DNA of 6,252 bases from Clostridiales bacterium (lineage in GTDB: Bacteria; Bacillota; Clostridia; Lachnospirales; Lachnospiraceae). Below the pieces are notes generated by a model. That model did no database searches. It saw only the letters and a list, made by a program, of their open reading frames with translations, and was not told where the DNA came from. The translations under genes and the position numbers were made by a program. Shown here in pieces: positions 1-6,112 of this stretch (position 1 is its first letter; every line of letters begins with the position of its first letter). The stretch is from assembly GCA_015655565.1 (NCBI GenBank), contig JAATEU010000187.1, positions 1 through 6,252 on the forward strand. The letters are read 5' to 3'.

Positions 1-1
1 A

Positions 2-340
2 AGGGGGATATTGGATGGGCACATTATGCTTACCAGAAAGCTGGCCAATACGAATCATTATCCCGCCATTGATGTATTGCAGAGTATTTCCCGTGTCATG
101 TCTTCTATTGTTACTGCTGAACATAAGGCGGCGGCTGGTAATTTGAAAATGGTATTGGCTACCTATAGTGAAGCAGAAGATTTAATTAATATAGGTGCAT
201 ATAAAAACGGATCCAATAAAAATATTGATTATGCCATATCAAAAATTGAAGAAATAAATAAGTTTCTTGAGCAGGACATTAATGATAAACTGGATTTTAA
301 CCAAATCATTGATTCTTTAGTAAAGATATTTCAGGAATAG
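2..340 (+). CDS. fliI: FliI, flagellar type III export ATPase (C-terminal part only)
   Basis: This is the last ~112 codons of the cytoplasmic ATPase that drives export of flagellar rod, hook and filament proteins; the gene continues upstream of the window. The visible residues begin RGILDGHIMLTRKLAN and continue HYPAIDVLQSISRVMSSIV, the highly conserved C-terminal part of FliI/F1-ATPase-like catalytic subunits. The Arg in SISRVM (codon 92-94) sits where the F1-alpha arginine finger aligns. EAEDLINIGAY and the following alpha-helical end are also typical. The Walker A and B motifs must lie upstream and cannot be checked. The TTG at position 11 is not a start, because the conserved sequence reads straight through it from the window edge. 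Only 8 nt separate its stop from fliJ, which encodes its stalk partner, so the two are surely co-transcribed. Confidence 0.96.
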   Translation, partial: RGILDGHIMLTRKLANTNHYPAIDVLQSISRVMSSIVTAEHKAAAGNLKMVLATYSEAEDLINIGAYKNGSNKNIDYAISKIEEINKFLEQDINDKLDFNQIIDSLVKIFQE

Positions 341-348
341 GTGAATGA

Positions 349-810
349 ATGACTAAATTTATCTATAAATTAGAAAACATTTTAAATATTAAATATAAAT
401 TGGAAGAACAGGCAAAGGCATCCTATGGTATCGCACAAATGAAGCTTAATGAAGAAGAAGGAAAATTATTTGCCTTGAGATTAAAAATTGTCAAGTATCA
501 GGGGAGAATAAGGAAATTAATCCAGGCAGATTTAAAGCTGTGTGATATCCAAAAATGTGAGGAAGCCGTAGAAATCACCAAGTATCATATAAAACTGCAG
601 CTAATTGCTGTAAAGAAGGCCGAACAGCAATTGGAAAATGCCCGTATTCGTTTGAATGCAGCAATGCTGGAAAGGAAAACTCATGAAAATCTGAGAGAAA
701 ATGCTTTAAACAATTTTTTCATAGAATATGAGTCGGAGCAAAGGAAAGAAATAGATGAATTAGTCAGTTTTAAATACAATAATCCTACCGATTACCAGGA
801 GGAAAGATAA
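349..810 (+). CDS. fliJ: FliJ, flagellar export apparatus stalk/chaperone-escort protein
   Basis: This 153-residue protein is almost entirely charged alpha-helix. It starts MTKFIYKLENILNIKYKLEEQAK, the usual FliJ opening (F.y.Le.iL.ik...Ee.ak). In the family, FliJ is a two-helix coiled coil that inserts into the FliI hexamer like the gamma subunit of F1, links the ATPase to FlhA, and handles export chaperones. Length and the immediate position after fliI fit. The start at 349 is firm: an in-frame TGA at 346-348 directly precedes it, and the ATG at 345 is out of frame. The likely ribosome binding site AGGTG (339-343) overlaps the fliI stop, suggesting translational coupling. The stop TAA shares its last A with the next start. 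The sequence is poorly conserved, as is usual for FliJ, so the call rests on the N-terminal pattern, helical content and synteny. Confidence 0.9.
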   Translation: MTKFIYKLENILNIKYKLEEQAKASYGIAQMKLNEEEGKLFALRLKIVKYQGRIRKLIQADLKLCDIQKCEEAVEITKYHIKLQLIAVKKAEQQLENARIRLNAAMLERKTHENLRENALNNFFIEYESEQRKEIDELVSFKYNNPTDYQEER

Positions 811-1634
811 TGGCAAGAAAAAATAAGCAACTTGATAACACGGAGCAACTTGATAATACTGAAAATGAAAAAAGTACGGGAAAAAAATTAATACCAGTCA
901 TAATCGTATTTTTTATCGTTATCATTTGGCTGGCTGTCTTTGCAATTCTGATTAAATTAGATGTAGGAGGATTTGGTAATACGATTCTTAGACCGTTATT
1001 GAAGGATGTACCTGTTATTAATAAAATTTTGCCCGATGTCCCGGATGAACAGATAGCATATGAAAACGATTATCCATATACTACTCTTGAGGAAGCTATC
1101 GCCCGAATTAAGGAATTAGAAGTACTGAATGAAACCTTAGCAGAAAACAATACGTCAGATACTGATTTAGTTCAGGAATTACAGGCAGAAGTTGACAGGC
1201 TGAAAGTATTTGAAGAGAATCAGCTGACTTTTGAAGAAAGAGTGAAAGAATTTGATGAAAATGTAGTTTTTGCGGAAGAGGCACCGGATATAGAAGAATA
1301 TAAAGCCTATTATGAAAGCATTGATTCTGCCAATGCGGAGGAAATTTACAGGCAGGTAATAGAACAGGCGCAGTATACGGAAGAAATTACAGAAAAAGCA
1401 GATATTTACAGAAAAATGAAACCGGCTGATGCCGCAGCTATTCTTGGAACGATGACTGCTGATATTGACTTAGTATCACAAATGCTGTTAGTCATGAAAC
1501 CGGCGGAAAGTTCTCTTATTTTAGCCGAAATGGATCCAACAGCAGCAGCAAAAATTACGAAAAAGATGTTCGATATGGATGCTGATAATGCTGTAAGCAG
1601 CAGTAATAATAATGACAGCAGTGACAGTAATTGA
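810..1634 (+). CDS. ylxF: MotE/YlxF-like flagellar protein (membrane-anchored, coiled coil, MgtE-N/FliG-like C-terminus)
   Basis: This 274-residue protein occupies the slot of Bacillus ylxF, between fliJ and fliK. A charged N-terminus (1-26) carrying a duplicated QLDNTE is followed by one membrane segment (about 27-50, LIPVIIVFFIVIIWLAVFAI). Residues about 92-135 form a coiled coil (TLEEAIARIKELEVLNETL, VQELQAEVDRLKVFEE). Residues about 192-253 form a helical repeat with KADIYRKMKPADAAAIL and then MKPAESSLILAEMDPTAAAKIT. That pattern matches the MgtE N-terminal/FliG-middle-like fold of the COG3334 (MotE) family. The tail is Ser/Asn/Asp-rich. MotE-type proteins help place or stabilise the stator or periplasmic collar in other bacteria (H. 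pylori MotE, Borrelia FlbB); a comparable role here is inferred. The start is well supported: AGGAGG at 797-802 precedes an ATG that overlaps the fliJ stop (TAATG). Confidence 0.85.
   Translation: MARKNKQLDNTEQLDNTENEKSTGKKLIPVIIVFFIVIIWLAVFAILIKLDVGGFGNTILRPLLKDVPVINKILPDVPDEQIAYENDYPYTTLEEAIARIKELEVLNETLAENNTSDTDLVQELQAEVDRLKVFEENQLTFEERVKEFDENVVFAEEAPDIEEYKAYYESIDSANAEEIYRQVIEQAQYTEEITEKADIYRKMKPADAAAILGTMTADIDLVSQMLLVMKPAESSLILAEMDPTAAAKITKKMFDMDADNAVSSSNNNDSSDSN
828..863 (+). repeat. Two-copy 18-bp tandem repeat at the 5' end of the MotE-like gene
   Basis: CAACTTGATAACACGGAG (828-845) is followed directly by CAACTTGATAATACTGAA (846-863). Both encode QLDNTE, in the hydrophilic cytoplasmic lead before the membrane segment. 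The differences are at the ends of the unit and are silent, which suggests an in-frame duplication that has since drifted. Confidence 0.8.
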
Positions 1635-1659
1635 CTTTTTGAACTTATGTCGGTATATT
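1631..1659 (+). promoter_or_regulatory. Candidate sigma-A-type promoter upstream of fliK
   Basis: TTGACT (1631-1636, 5 of 6 matches to the -35 consensus) and TATATT (1654-1659, 5 of 6 to the -10) are separated by 17 nt, the ideal spacing. The -35 overlaps the stop codon of the MotE-like gene. A second possible pair is TTGAAC (1639-1644), 18 nt, TATAAT (1663-1668). Either would start a transcript within the 79-nt gap before fliK, so the hook genes could be transcribed separately from the upstream export genes. The region is AT-rich, so chance matches are possible. Confidence 0.5.
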
Positions 1660-1713
1660 TTTTATAATATATCACTTAAGTATAAATAATACGAAAGAAA
1701 GGAGGAGATGATA

Positions 1714-3126
1714 ATGATGACCCAAAATGTAAAGGCACAGGTAATTGATTTACTTAGTAATGTTACGGCAAGCAAATCATCTGCCACGAAACAAAAAAGT
1801 ACAGGTAATGAATTCAGCAGTGTGATGGACAGTAAAAGCAGTTCCGTAGATGAAAGGGGTAATAGCAGCAATAACAATAAAAAAGTGACAGAAGATACCG
1901 GGTTAACGGGTGCTAAGCAAAACACTGATAAGGAAGCAAAAACTGTTAAGAAAGATTCCAATTCATCTGTAACGGATAAAGTAACGGAAGCGTCTGATAA
2001 TCAAGAAGTTGATGGTATTGAGGATGAAAGCCGGGATTTAACAGCCAGTTCCAAAAGGATTGAAGAGCTGCTTGCAATGCTGCAAAATACAGTTGAATCC
2101 AGTCTTGGTATTACAAAAGAAGAACTGGAAAAAGCGATGGAAGCCTTAGGAATTTCTACTCTCGATTTGTTAAATACTGATAACCTGAAGCAACTGGTTT
2201 TACAGGTAAATGGAGCCGATGATATTTCTGCAGTTTTAACGGATGAAAATCTGGAAAATTCACTGAAACAATTAATACAGGCAGTTGATAATTTGCAGCT
2301 GGAACAAAATGCGCAGATATCCCGGGAAGACTTAACAGTATTTTTGAGTCAGTATCAAAACAAAAAAGCTGATACGGATGGTACACGGCCTGTTCAATTA
2401 AATACAGCGCAGGAAGTGTCTGAAGAAGGCTTGAACAGTACATCAGCGAATCAGCAGAGTGATATAACTTTGGAGATACATAAAATTGGAGATACCGAAG
2501 TAAAAGAAAATAATTTGAACACTTCTGATTCGGGTACTTCTGATTCGAACACTTCTGATTCAAATAACAAAGAAGCAAATGCAAAAACACCATCATCAGT
2601 AGAGACGTTTATACAGAATCTGGCCGTAAAAGGGAATGAGAACAATTTAAATTTTACTGAACAGATTGCTAATGTAAGGCAGATGCAGGAAATAACAAAT
2701 CAGATTTTAGAGCAGATCAAAATAGTGATTAAGCCTGGGCAGACATCCATGGAACTGCAGTTAAATCCTGAAAGTTTAGGTAAAATCAATTTAACGGTGG
2801 TATCAAAAGATGGAGTTGTAACTGCACAATTTACGACTCAGGACATGTTGGCGAAAGAAGCGATTGAAAGTCATATTCAGGTTTTGCGTGATAATCTTAA
2901 TAACCAGGGCCTGAAGGTAGAATCTATTGAAGTAACCGTGTCAAATTTCTCATTTGCTCAAAGTAATCAGGCTTCCGGTGGTGATGGCAGAGAACAGCAA
3001 GGTCATTCACAGAAGCAGCATATTATTGAAGCTGAAAGTAATATATATTCAAATTCAGCGGAGGATGCAATTTCAGTCATGGGAACTATAAACCAAAATG
3101 GAAGCAGCATTGATTATACTGCTTAA
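1714..3126 (+). CDS. fliK: FliK, flagellar hook-length control protein
   Basis: FliK is the secreted molecular ruler that stops hook growth and switches the export gate (FlhB) to filament substrates. The protein is about 470 residues. Residues 1 to ~110 are low-complexity Ser/Asn/Asp/Lys-rich, as usual for this exported, poorly conserved part. A helical middle follows ([32 protein letters not shown]), then a Ser/Asp repeat tract. The conserved C-terminal hook-length domain (Flg_hook, PF02120) spans about 327-411, with [29 protein letters not shown] and [18 protein letters not shown]. The tail is Gln/Asn-rich. Three in-frame ATGs lie close together (1708, 1714, 1717). GGAGG ends at 1705, only 2 nt from the first but 8 nt from the second, so 1714 is preferred. 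flgD follows 20 nt downstream, in the standard order. Confidence 0.93.
   Translation: MMTQNVKAQVIDLLSNVTASKSSATKQKSTGNEFSSVMDSKSSSVDERGNSSNNNKKVTEDTGLTGAKQNTDKEAKTVKKDSNSSVTDKVTEASDNQEVDGIEDESRDLTASSKRIEELLAMLQNTVESSLGITKEELEKAMEALGISTLDLLNTDNLKQLVLQVNGADDISAVLTDENLENSLKQLIQAVDNLQLEQNAQISREDLTVFLSQYQNKKADTDGTRPVQLNTAQEVSEEGLNSTSANQQSDITLEIHKIGDTEVKENNLNTSDSGTSDSNTSDSNNKEANAKTPSSVETFIQNLAVKGNENNLNFTEQIANVRQMQEITNQILEQIKIVIKPGQTSMELQLNPESLGKINLTVVSKDGVVTAQFTTQDMLAKEAIESHIQVLRDNLNNQGLKVESIEVTVSNFSFAQSNQASGGDGREQQGHSQKQHIIEAESNIYSNSAEDAISVMGTINQNGSSIDYTA
2521..2565 (+). repeat. Three-copy 15-bp in-frame tandem repeat inside fliK
   Basis: Units start at 2521, 2536 and 2551. Each begins ACTTCTGATTC and they encode [10 protein letters not shown] and TSDSN. 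The tract lies in the non-conserved region just ahead of the FliK C-terminal domain. Near-identical units at DNA level point to recent expansion, and copy number could vary between strains without breaking the frame. Confidence 0.85.
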
Positions 3127-3146
3127 CGAATAAGAAAGGAGAATTT

Positions 3147-3944
3147 ATGAGCACTTTAGTACAACCTGTTACAGAGAGCAGTACAATTGCGTCATCTACA
3201 TCGACAAGTTCGTCAAGCTCATCAAACACATTGGATAAAGATACATTTTTACAACTATTAGTAACTCAGATGCAATATCAAGATCCTTTGAATCCCAATA
3301 CTGATACTGAGTTTGTTGCCCAGCTGGCAACTTTCTCTCAATTGGAACAGTTACAAAATTTAAATCAGGTAGCTTCTAATTCCCAGGCGTTCGGTATGGT
3401 TGGAATGGATGTTGTAGTTTCATCAAAAGATTCATCCGGCAACACTACATATACAAGCGGAACGGTAGATTATGTAGTTATGTCCGACGGTGAGGCTAAG
3501 CTTTCGATTGATGGAAAACTTTATTCAATGGATCAATTATACGAAGTAATCAGCAGCGAATATCTATTGGAACAAGGGCTGCCGTCTGTTAATGAAAAGG
3601 TTGAGGAGACCTTTGACAAAGCTAATCCGGAAGATATAACTTTTGAAGTTAATCTGGGGTCAGGTGATACCGTAGCATCTGAAGTTGCGATTATCATTGA
3701 TGGTGAAGTCATTGATTCAGATTATGTAACATTAGAGGGTGATGAGGTAACGATTAGTAAAGATGCATTATCAGACCTGGAAGAAGGTACATATAATGTA
3801 ATAATAGTATTTAATGATTCTTTATATACAACTGTGACTGATAAAATATCTATTACGGTAGAAGATACATCTTCCGATGATGATTCTGATACGGACACCG
3901 GTGCAGATACTGATGAAACAGGCGCTGACAGTATGGATGCATAG
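3147..3944 (+). CDS. flgD: FlgD, hook-assembly cap/scaffold protein, with an unusual C-terminal extension
   Basis: FlgD caps the growing hook and guides FlgE insertion; it is exported and later lost. The N-terminus (about 1-27) is Ser/Thr-rich and disordered, typical of an export signal. Residues 28-75, [19 protein letters not shown] followed by [20 protein letters not shown], are the hallmark FlgD N-terminal domain (PF03963). Residues about 80-137 ([11 protein letters not shown]...[30 protein letters not shown]) match the small beta domain that follows in FlgD. Beyond this, residues about 153-239 form an extra beta-rich segment with ETFDK, then DITFEV, then [17 protein letters not shown], which resembles X2/Ig-like modules. 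The last ~25 residues are an Asp/Thr-rich acidic tail. At 265 residues it is longer than the short FlgD of Bacillus. AAAGGAGA (about 3135-3142) supports the start. Confidence 0.95.
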   Translation: MSTLVQPVTESSTIASSTSTSSSSSSNTLDKDTFLQLLVTQMQYQDPLNPNTDTEFVAQLATFSQLEQLQNLNQVASNSQAFGMVGMDVVVSSKDSSGNTTYTSGTVDYVVMSDGEAKLSIDGKLYSMDQLYEVISSEYLLEQGLPSVNEKVEETFDKANPEDITFEVNLGSGDTVASEVAIIIDGEVIDSDYVTLEGDEVTISKDALSDLEEGTYNVIIVFNDSLYTTVTDKISITVEDTSSDDDSDTDTGADTDETGADSMDA

Positions 3945-4009
3945 GGGTAATCAGATTTCAGGATTAAATAATTTTCATTACCGTGATCAATTTGTATAAC
4001 AAGGGAGTA

Positions 4010-4043
4010 GCCGAGTTAACCTCGGCCATACAGAAAAGAGGTT
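4010..4043 (+). promoter_or_regulatory. Hairpin next to, and alternative to pairing with, the ribosome binding site of the TIGR02530-type gene
   Basis: GCCGAG (4010-4015) and CTCGGC (4021-4026) form a 6-bp GC-rich stem with loop TTAAC. No T-run follows, so this is not an ordinary terminator. The overlapping AACCTC (4018-4023) is also perfectly complementary to GAGGTT (4038-4043), which contains the AGAGG ribosome binding site of the gene at 4047. The two pairings exclude each other: the first frees the binding site and the second masks it. The pairing is seen in the sequence; a regulatory role is inference. Confidence 0.4.
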
Positions 4044-4046
4044 TGT

Positions 4047-4445
4047 ATGAGTAATATATCACAAACTAATTTTTCTTCAATTGAGCTAATGACAGGGCAG
4101 CTCTTAAAAAACAAGAGTACAAGTGTGAAACAGGTTTCAGAAAATAATAAAGTTTGTTTTAATGATATATTAGAGAAACAGCAAGCTTCTGAAACGGGAT
4201 CATTAAAATTCTCGAAGCACGCCAATGAAAGGCTTGCCGGCAGAAATATTGATTTGTCCGATGAACAGTTGGAAAGACTGGAAACTGGTGCCAAAAAAGC
4301 GCAGGAGAAGGGAATCAATGAATCACTGGTTATGGTCGACAATATTGCTTTTATTGTCAACATCAAAAATAATACAGTTATAACAGCTGTAAATGACAGT
4401 GAGGATAAGATATTCACAAATATTGACGGTGCTGTAATTATATAA
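4047..4445 (+). CDS. TIGR02530-type flagellar operon protein, function unknown
   Basis: This small (132-residue), soluble protein is found between flgD and flgE in many Firmicutes flagellar operons. The first ~50 residues are variable and Ser/Lys/Asn-rich. The conserved core starts at about residue 53: LKFSKHANERLAGRNIDLSDEQLERLETGAKKAQEKG, then SLVMVDNIAFIVNIKNNTVITAV and a final IFTNIDGAVII. This is the pattern I recognise as the 'flagellar operon protein' family (TIGR02530). It has no signal peptide or membrane segment. The exact biochemical role is not established to my knowledge; its place among hook genes suggests a part in hook assembly. Start: AAAGAGG ends at 4041, 5 nt before the ATG. 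Both flanking gaps (102 and 118 nt) contain hairpins, unlike the tight junctions at the start of the window. Confidence 0.88.
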   Translation: MSNISQTNFSSIELMTGQLLKNKSTSVKQVSENNKVCFNDILEKQQASETGSLKFSKHANERLAGRNIDLSDEQLERLETGAKKAQEKGINESLVMVDNIAFIVNIKNNTVITAVNDSEDKIFTNIDGAVII

Positions 4446-4556
4446 CATAAGGCTTGTGCCTCAGGCAAATGCCTATGTTTAATTATGCTGGACCTTATGG
4501 AAGCATTTACCCTGGACTGACGGAAAGGGAATTTTACGCACACAAAAAAGGAGGTC
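4444..4556 (+). promoter_or_regulatory. Structured leader candidate upstream of flgE
   Basis: An imperfect 36-nt hairpin (4444-4479) begins inside the stop codon of the preceding gene. Its outer arms are AACATA/TATGTT and GGC/GCC, and its inner stem is TGCC-TCA-GGCA. It is followed by TTAATTAT, a poor U-tract, so it is at most a weak terminator or a 3'-end stabiliser. CATAAGG (4446-4452) can instead pair perfectly with CCTTATG (4493-4499). GACCT (4491-4495) can pair with AGGTC (4552-4556) at the flgE ribosome binding site. ATGCT (4485-4489) and AGCAT (4502-4506) form another small stem. No known riboswitch class was recognised. Confidence 0.35.
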
Positions 4557-4563
4557 ATCTATT

Positions 4564-6006
4564 ATGATGAGATCATTATATTCTGGAGTGGCAGGATTAA
4601 GAGCGCACCAGACAAAGATGGATGTTATAGGTAATAATATAGCCAATGTTAATACGGTTGGTTTTAAATCCAGTTCAGTAACTTTTTCAGATGTTTATTA
4701 TCAGACAATTCAGAGTGCAACCGGAGCGAACGCAACAACAGGTACTGCCGGGCAGAATGCCATGCAGGTAGGGCTTGGAGTCAGTGTAGCCTCTGTTGTT
4801 GCATCCGTTACTGAGACAGGTCCCACCCAAAGTACGGGTAATGCCCTTGATATTGCAATTGACGGAAATTCTTTCTTTATCGTTAACGTTAATGGTGTAA
4901 ATTACTTTACTAGAGATGGTTCTTTCGGTGTTGACGGCAATGGTACCTTATGTACCTCAAGCGGTGCATCCGTAATGGGATGGCAGGTTGATCCGAATGA
5001 TGAAACACAAATAATAAAGACTACGGTATCTAAGTTGAACATTATGTCGTCGGAGAATTTGTATTCCGAACCGGAAGCAACTACAAATGCATATATAACA
5101 GGTAACATTGATATGAATGATACACAGATTAAAAGTGATTCCGAAGGCCAGGCTGTTACGTTTGAATTCTATGATAATTTGGGACAAAGTTATACTGCAA
5201 TTTTAAATATCAAACAATCCGGTACTGCAACAAATGAATATACTATTTCAGTAAGTGATATAACGGATGAAGATGGAGATTCCATTTTTGTATCGGAGTC
5301 AACGGATGAAGACGGAAATGTTACATATGATGAATCATCAATTACCGAATTTTCATTTGGCGGAGTTGATTATAAAGCAACGGTTGCTGCTGATGGTACA
5401 TTGACTTTAACTACTTCGGACGACCTGCCTGTATTGGAGTTTAATGGAAGCACCGGTAAGTTTGTCAGTGTTGGAGAGGAGGAAGGCGAAAGCCTGGAAT
5501 TAAGTATTACTGCGTCACCGAATCCCTTTGAAACCGTTGACGTTGGCTTTTCATCCCTGACTATGTTTTCTGACGGCGGCGATTCAACTTTGGCAGGGTA
5601 TAAAGGGGCTTCGTCTTCAGACAGTACAGGTTCAGGAAGACAGGTCGGAAATATGACGGGTATCAGCATTGATAGTTCAGGTAAAATCTATGGTTCCTAT
5701 GATAATGGTGACAGTAAACTTTTAGGTCAGATTGCCGTGGCATCATTTTCGAATCCGTCCGGTCTTGAATCGGTAGGAGGCAATTTGTTTGCAGAAACCC
5801 AAAACTCCGGTGATTTTAACGGAATTGGTCAAGATGTTACCAGTGACGGCGGCAGTTTTTCCACAGGCAATCTGGAAATGTCCAATGTGGATTTGGCAGA
5901 ACAGTTTACGGAAATGATAACAACGCAGAGAGGTTTTCAGGCTAACTCAAGAATCATTACTACTTCAGATACAATGCTTGAAGAACTTATCAATCTTAAA
6001 AGGTAA
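4564..6006 (+). CDS. flgE: FlgE, flagellar hook protein
   Basis: This is the subunit of the flexible hook joining rod to filament, exported and polymerised under the FlgD cap. The 480-residue protein has the N-terminal rod/hook motif SLYSGVAGLRAHQTKMDVIG and NNIANVNTVGFK (4-35). GNSFFIVNVNG followed by YFTRDGSF (101-121) is the FlgE/F/G signature. A D2-type beta domain starts near 178 (ITGNIDMND, then VTFEFYDNLGQSYTAIL), and an acidic insert lies around 231-259. The D1 return strand is GNMTGISIDSSGKIYGSYDNG (362-382). The C-terminal helix domain (about 431-478) is NLEMSNVDLAEQFTEMITTQ, then RGFQANSRIITTSDTMLEEL. The full-length ends argue for FlgE rather than FlgG or FlgF, as does the position after flgD. 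AGGAGG (4549-4554) is 9 nt from the first of two adjacent ATGs, favouring 4564. Confidence 0.96.
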   Translation: MMRSLYSGVAGLRAHQTKMDVIGNNIANVNTVGFKSSSVTFSDVYYQTIQSATGANATTGTAGQNAMQVGLGVSVASVVASVTETGPTQSTGNALDIAIDGNSFFIVNVNGVNYFTRDGSFGVDGNGTLCTSSGASVMGWQVDPNDETQIIKTTVSKLNIMSSENLYSEPEATTNAYITGNIDMNDTQIKSDSEGQAVTFEFYDNLGQSYTAILNIKQSGTATNEYTISVSDITDEDGDSIFVSESTDEDGNVTYDESSITEFSFGGVDYKATVAADGTLTLTTSDDLPVLEFNGSTGKFVSVGEEEGESLELSITASPNPFETVDVGFSSLTMFSDGGDSTLAGYKGASSSDSTGSGRQVGNMTGISIDSSGKIYGSYDNGDSKLLGQIAVASFSNPSGLESVGGNLFAETQNSGDFNGIGQDVTSDGGSFSTGNLEMSNVDLAEQFTEMITTQRGFQANSRIITTSDTMLEELINLKR

Positions 6007-6017
6007 AGTCATCTGAG

Positions 6018-6055
6018 AAAAAAACCATGGTGGCAAACTTAAGTTTGCCACCATG
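6018..6055 (-). terminator. Perfect 30-nt palindrome with a U-tract only on the minus strand (reverse-facing terminator)
   Basis: CATGGTGGCAAACTT (6026-6040) is followed directly by its exact reverse complement (6041-6055), giving a strong stem with a tight CTTAAG centre. Seven A residues (6018-6024) lie just upstream. Read on the minus strand this is stem, G, then seven U: a textbook intrinsic terminator. On the plus strand the hairpin is followed by ATACTGTTGTGG, with no U-run, so forward transcription from flgE would probably not be stopped efficiently. It could instead protect the 3' end of the flgE message. Confidence 0.6.
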
Positions 6056-6073
6056 ATACTGTTGTGGTATTAT
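6045..6073 (+). promoter_or_regulatory. Candidate extended -10 sigma-A promoter for flbD and downstream genes
   Basis: TTGCCA (6045-6050, 5 of 6 to the -35 consensus) and TATTAT (6068-6073, 5 of 6 to the -10) are spaced 17 nt apart. A TG at 6065-6066, one base before the -10, gives an extended -10 element. The predicted transcription start is near 6080, about 33 nt before the flbD ATG. The -35 lies in the right arm of the palindrome at 6026-6055, so anything binding that dyad would compete with RNA polymerase. Confidence 0.5.
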
Positions 6074-6112
6074 ATGATATTGGAATCCATTTTATGTATA
6101 GGAGGGAGTTAA

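Noticed and set aside
11..340. A separate small gene starting at the TTG at position 11
   Set aside because: The conserved FliI residues continue in frame upstream to the window edge, so this is an internal leucine codon of fliI.
2215..2220. GCCGAT inside fliK, resembling the -10 of flagellar sigma factor (SigD/FliA) promoters
   Set aside because: There is no TAAA-type -35 element at the right spacing and it lies within coding sequence. I found no convincing SigD promoter in the window.
1406..2645. Several minus-strand open frames opposite the MotE-like gene and fliK
   Set aside because: They translate to low-complexity Leu/Ser-rich strings mirroring the Ser/Asn/Asp-rich plus-strand proteins, without convincing starts or family motifs.
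3946..4000. GGTAAT (3946-3951)/ATTACC (3977-3982) inverted repeat and a TTTTCA-17-TATAAC promoter-like pair after flgD
   Set aside because: The repeat has a 25-nt loop and only 6 bp, and the -35 matches at only 4 of 6 positions; both are expected by chance in AT-rich spacer.
4444..4530. Possible c-di-GMP riboswitch upstream of flgE
   Set aside because: I could not find the conserved core motifs of the c-di-GMP-I or c-di-GMP-II classes. The segment has pairing potential but no recognised aptamer.
4016..4558. Long open frame on the minus strand opposite the TIGR02530-type gene (180 codons)
   Set aside because: It is antisense to a gene with clear family motifs, its translation shows no recognisable domain, and its biased Ser/Phe/Leu composition is what AT-rich coding DNA gives on the other strand.
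5299..5334. EF-hand-like loop STDEDGNVTYDE in FlgE (residues 246-257)
   Set aside because: Position 1 is Ser instead of Asp, there is no flanking helix pair, and it sits in a low-complexity acidic insert of a beta domain; metal binding is not supported.
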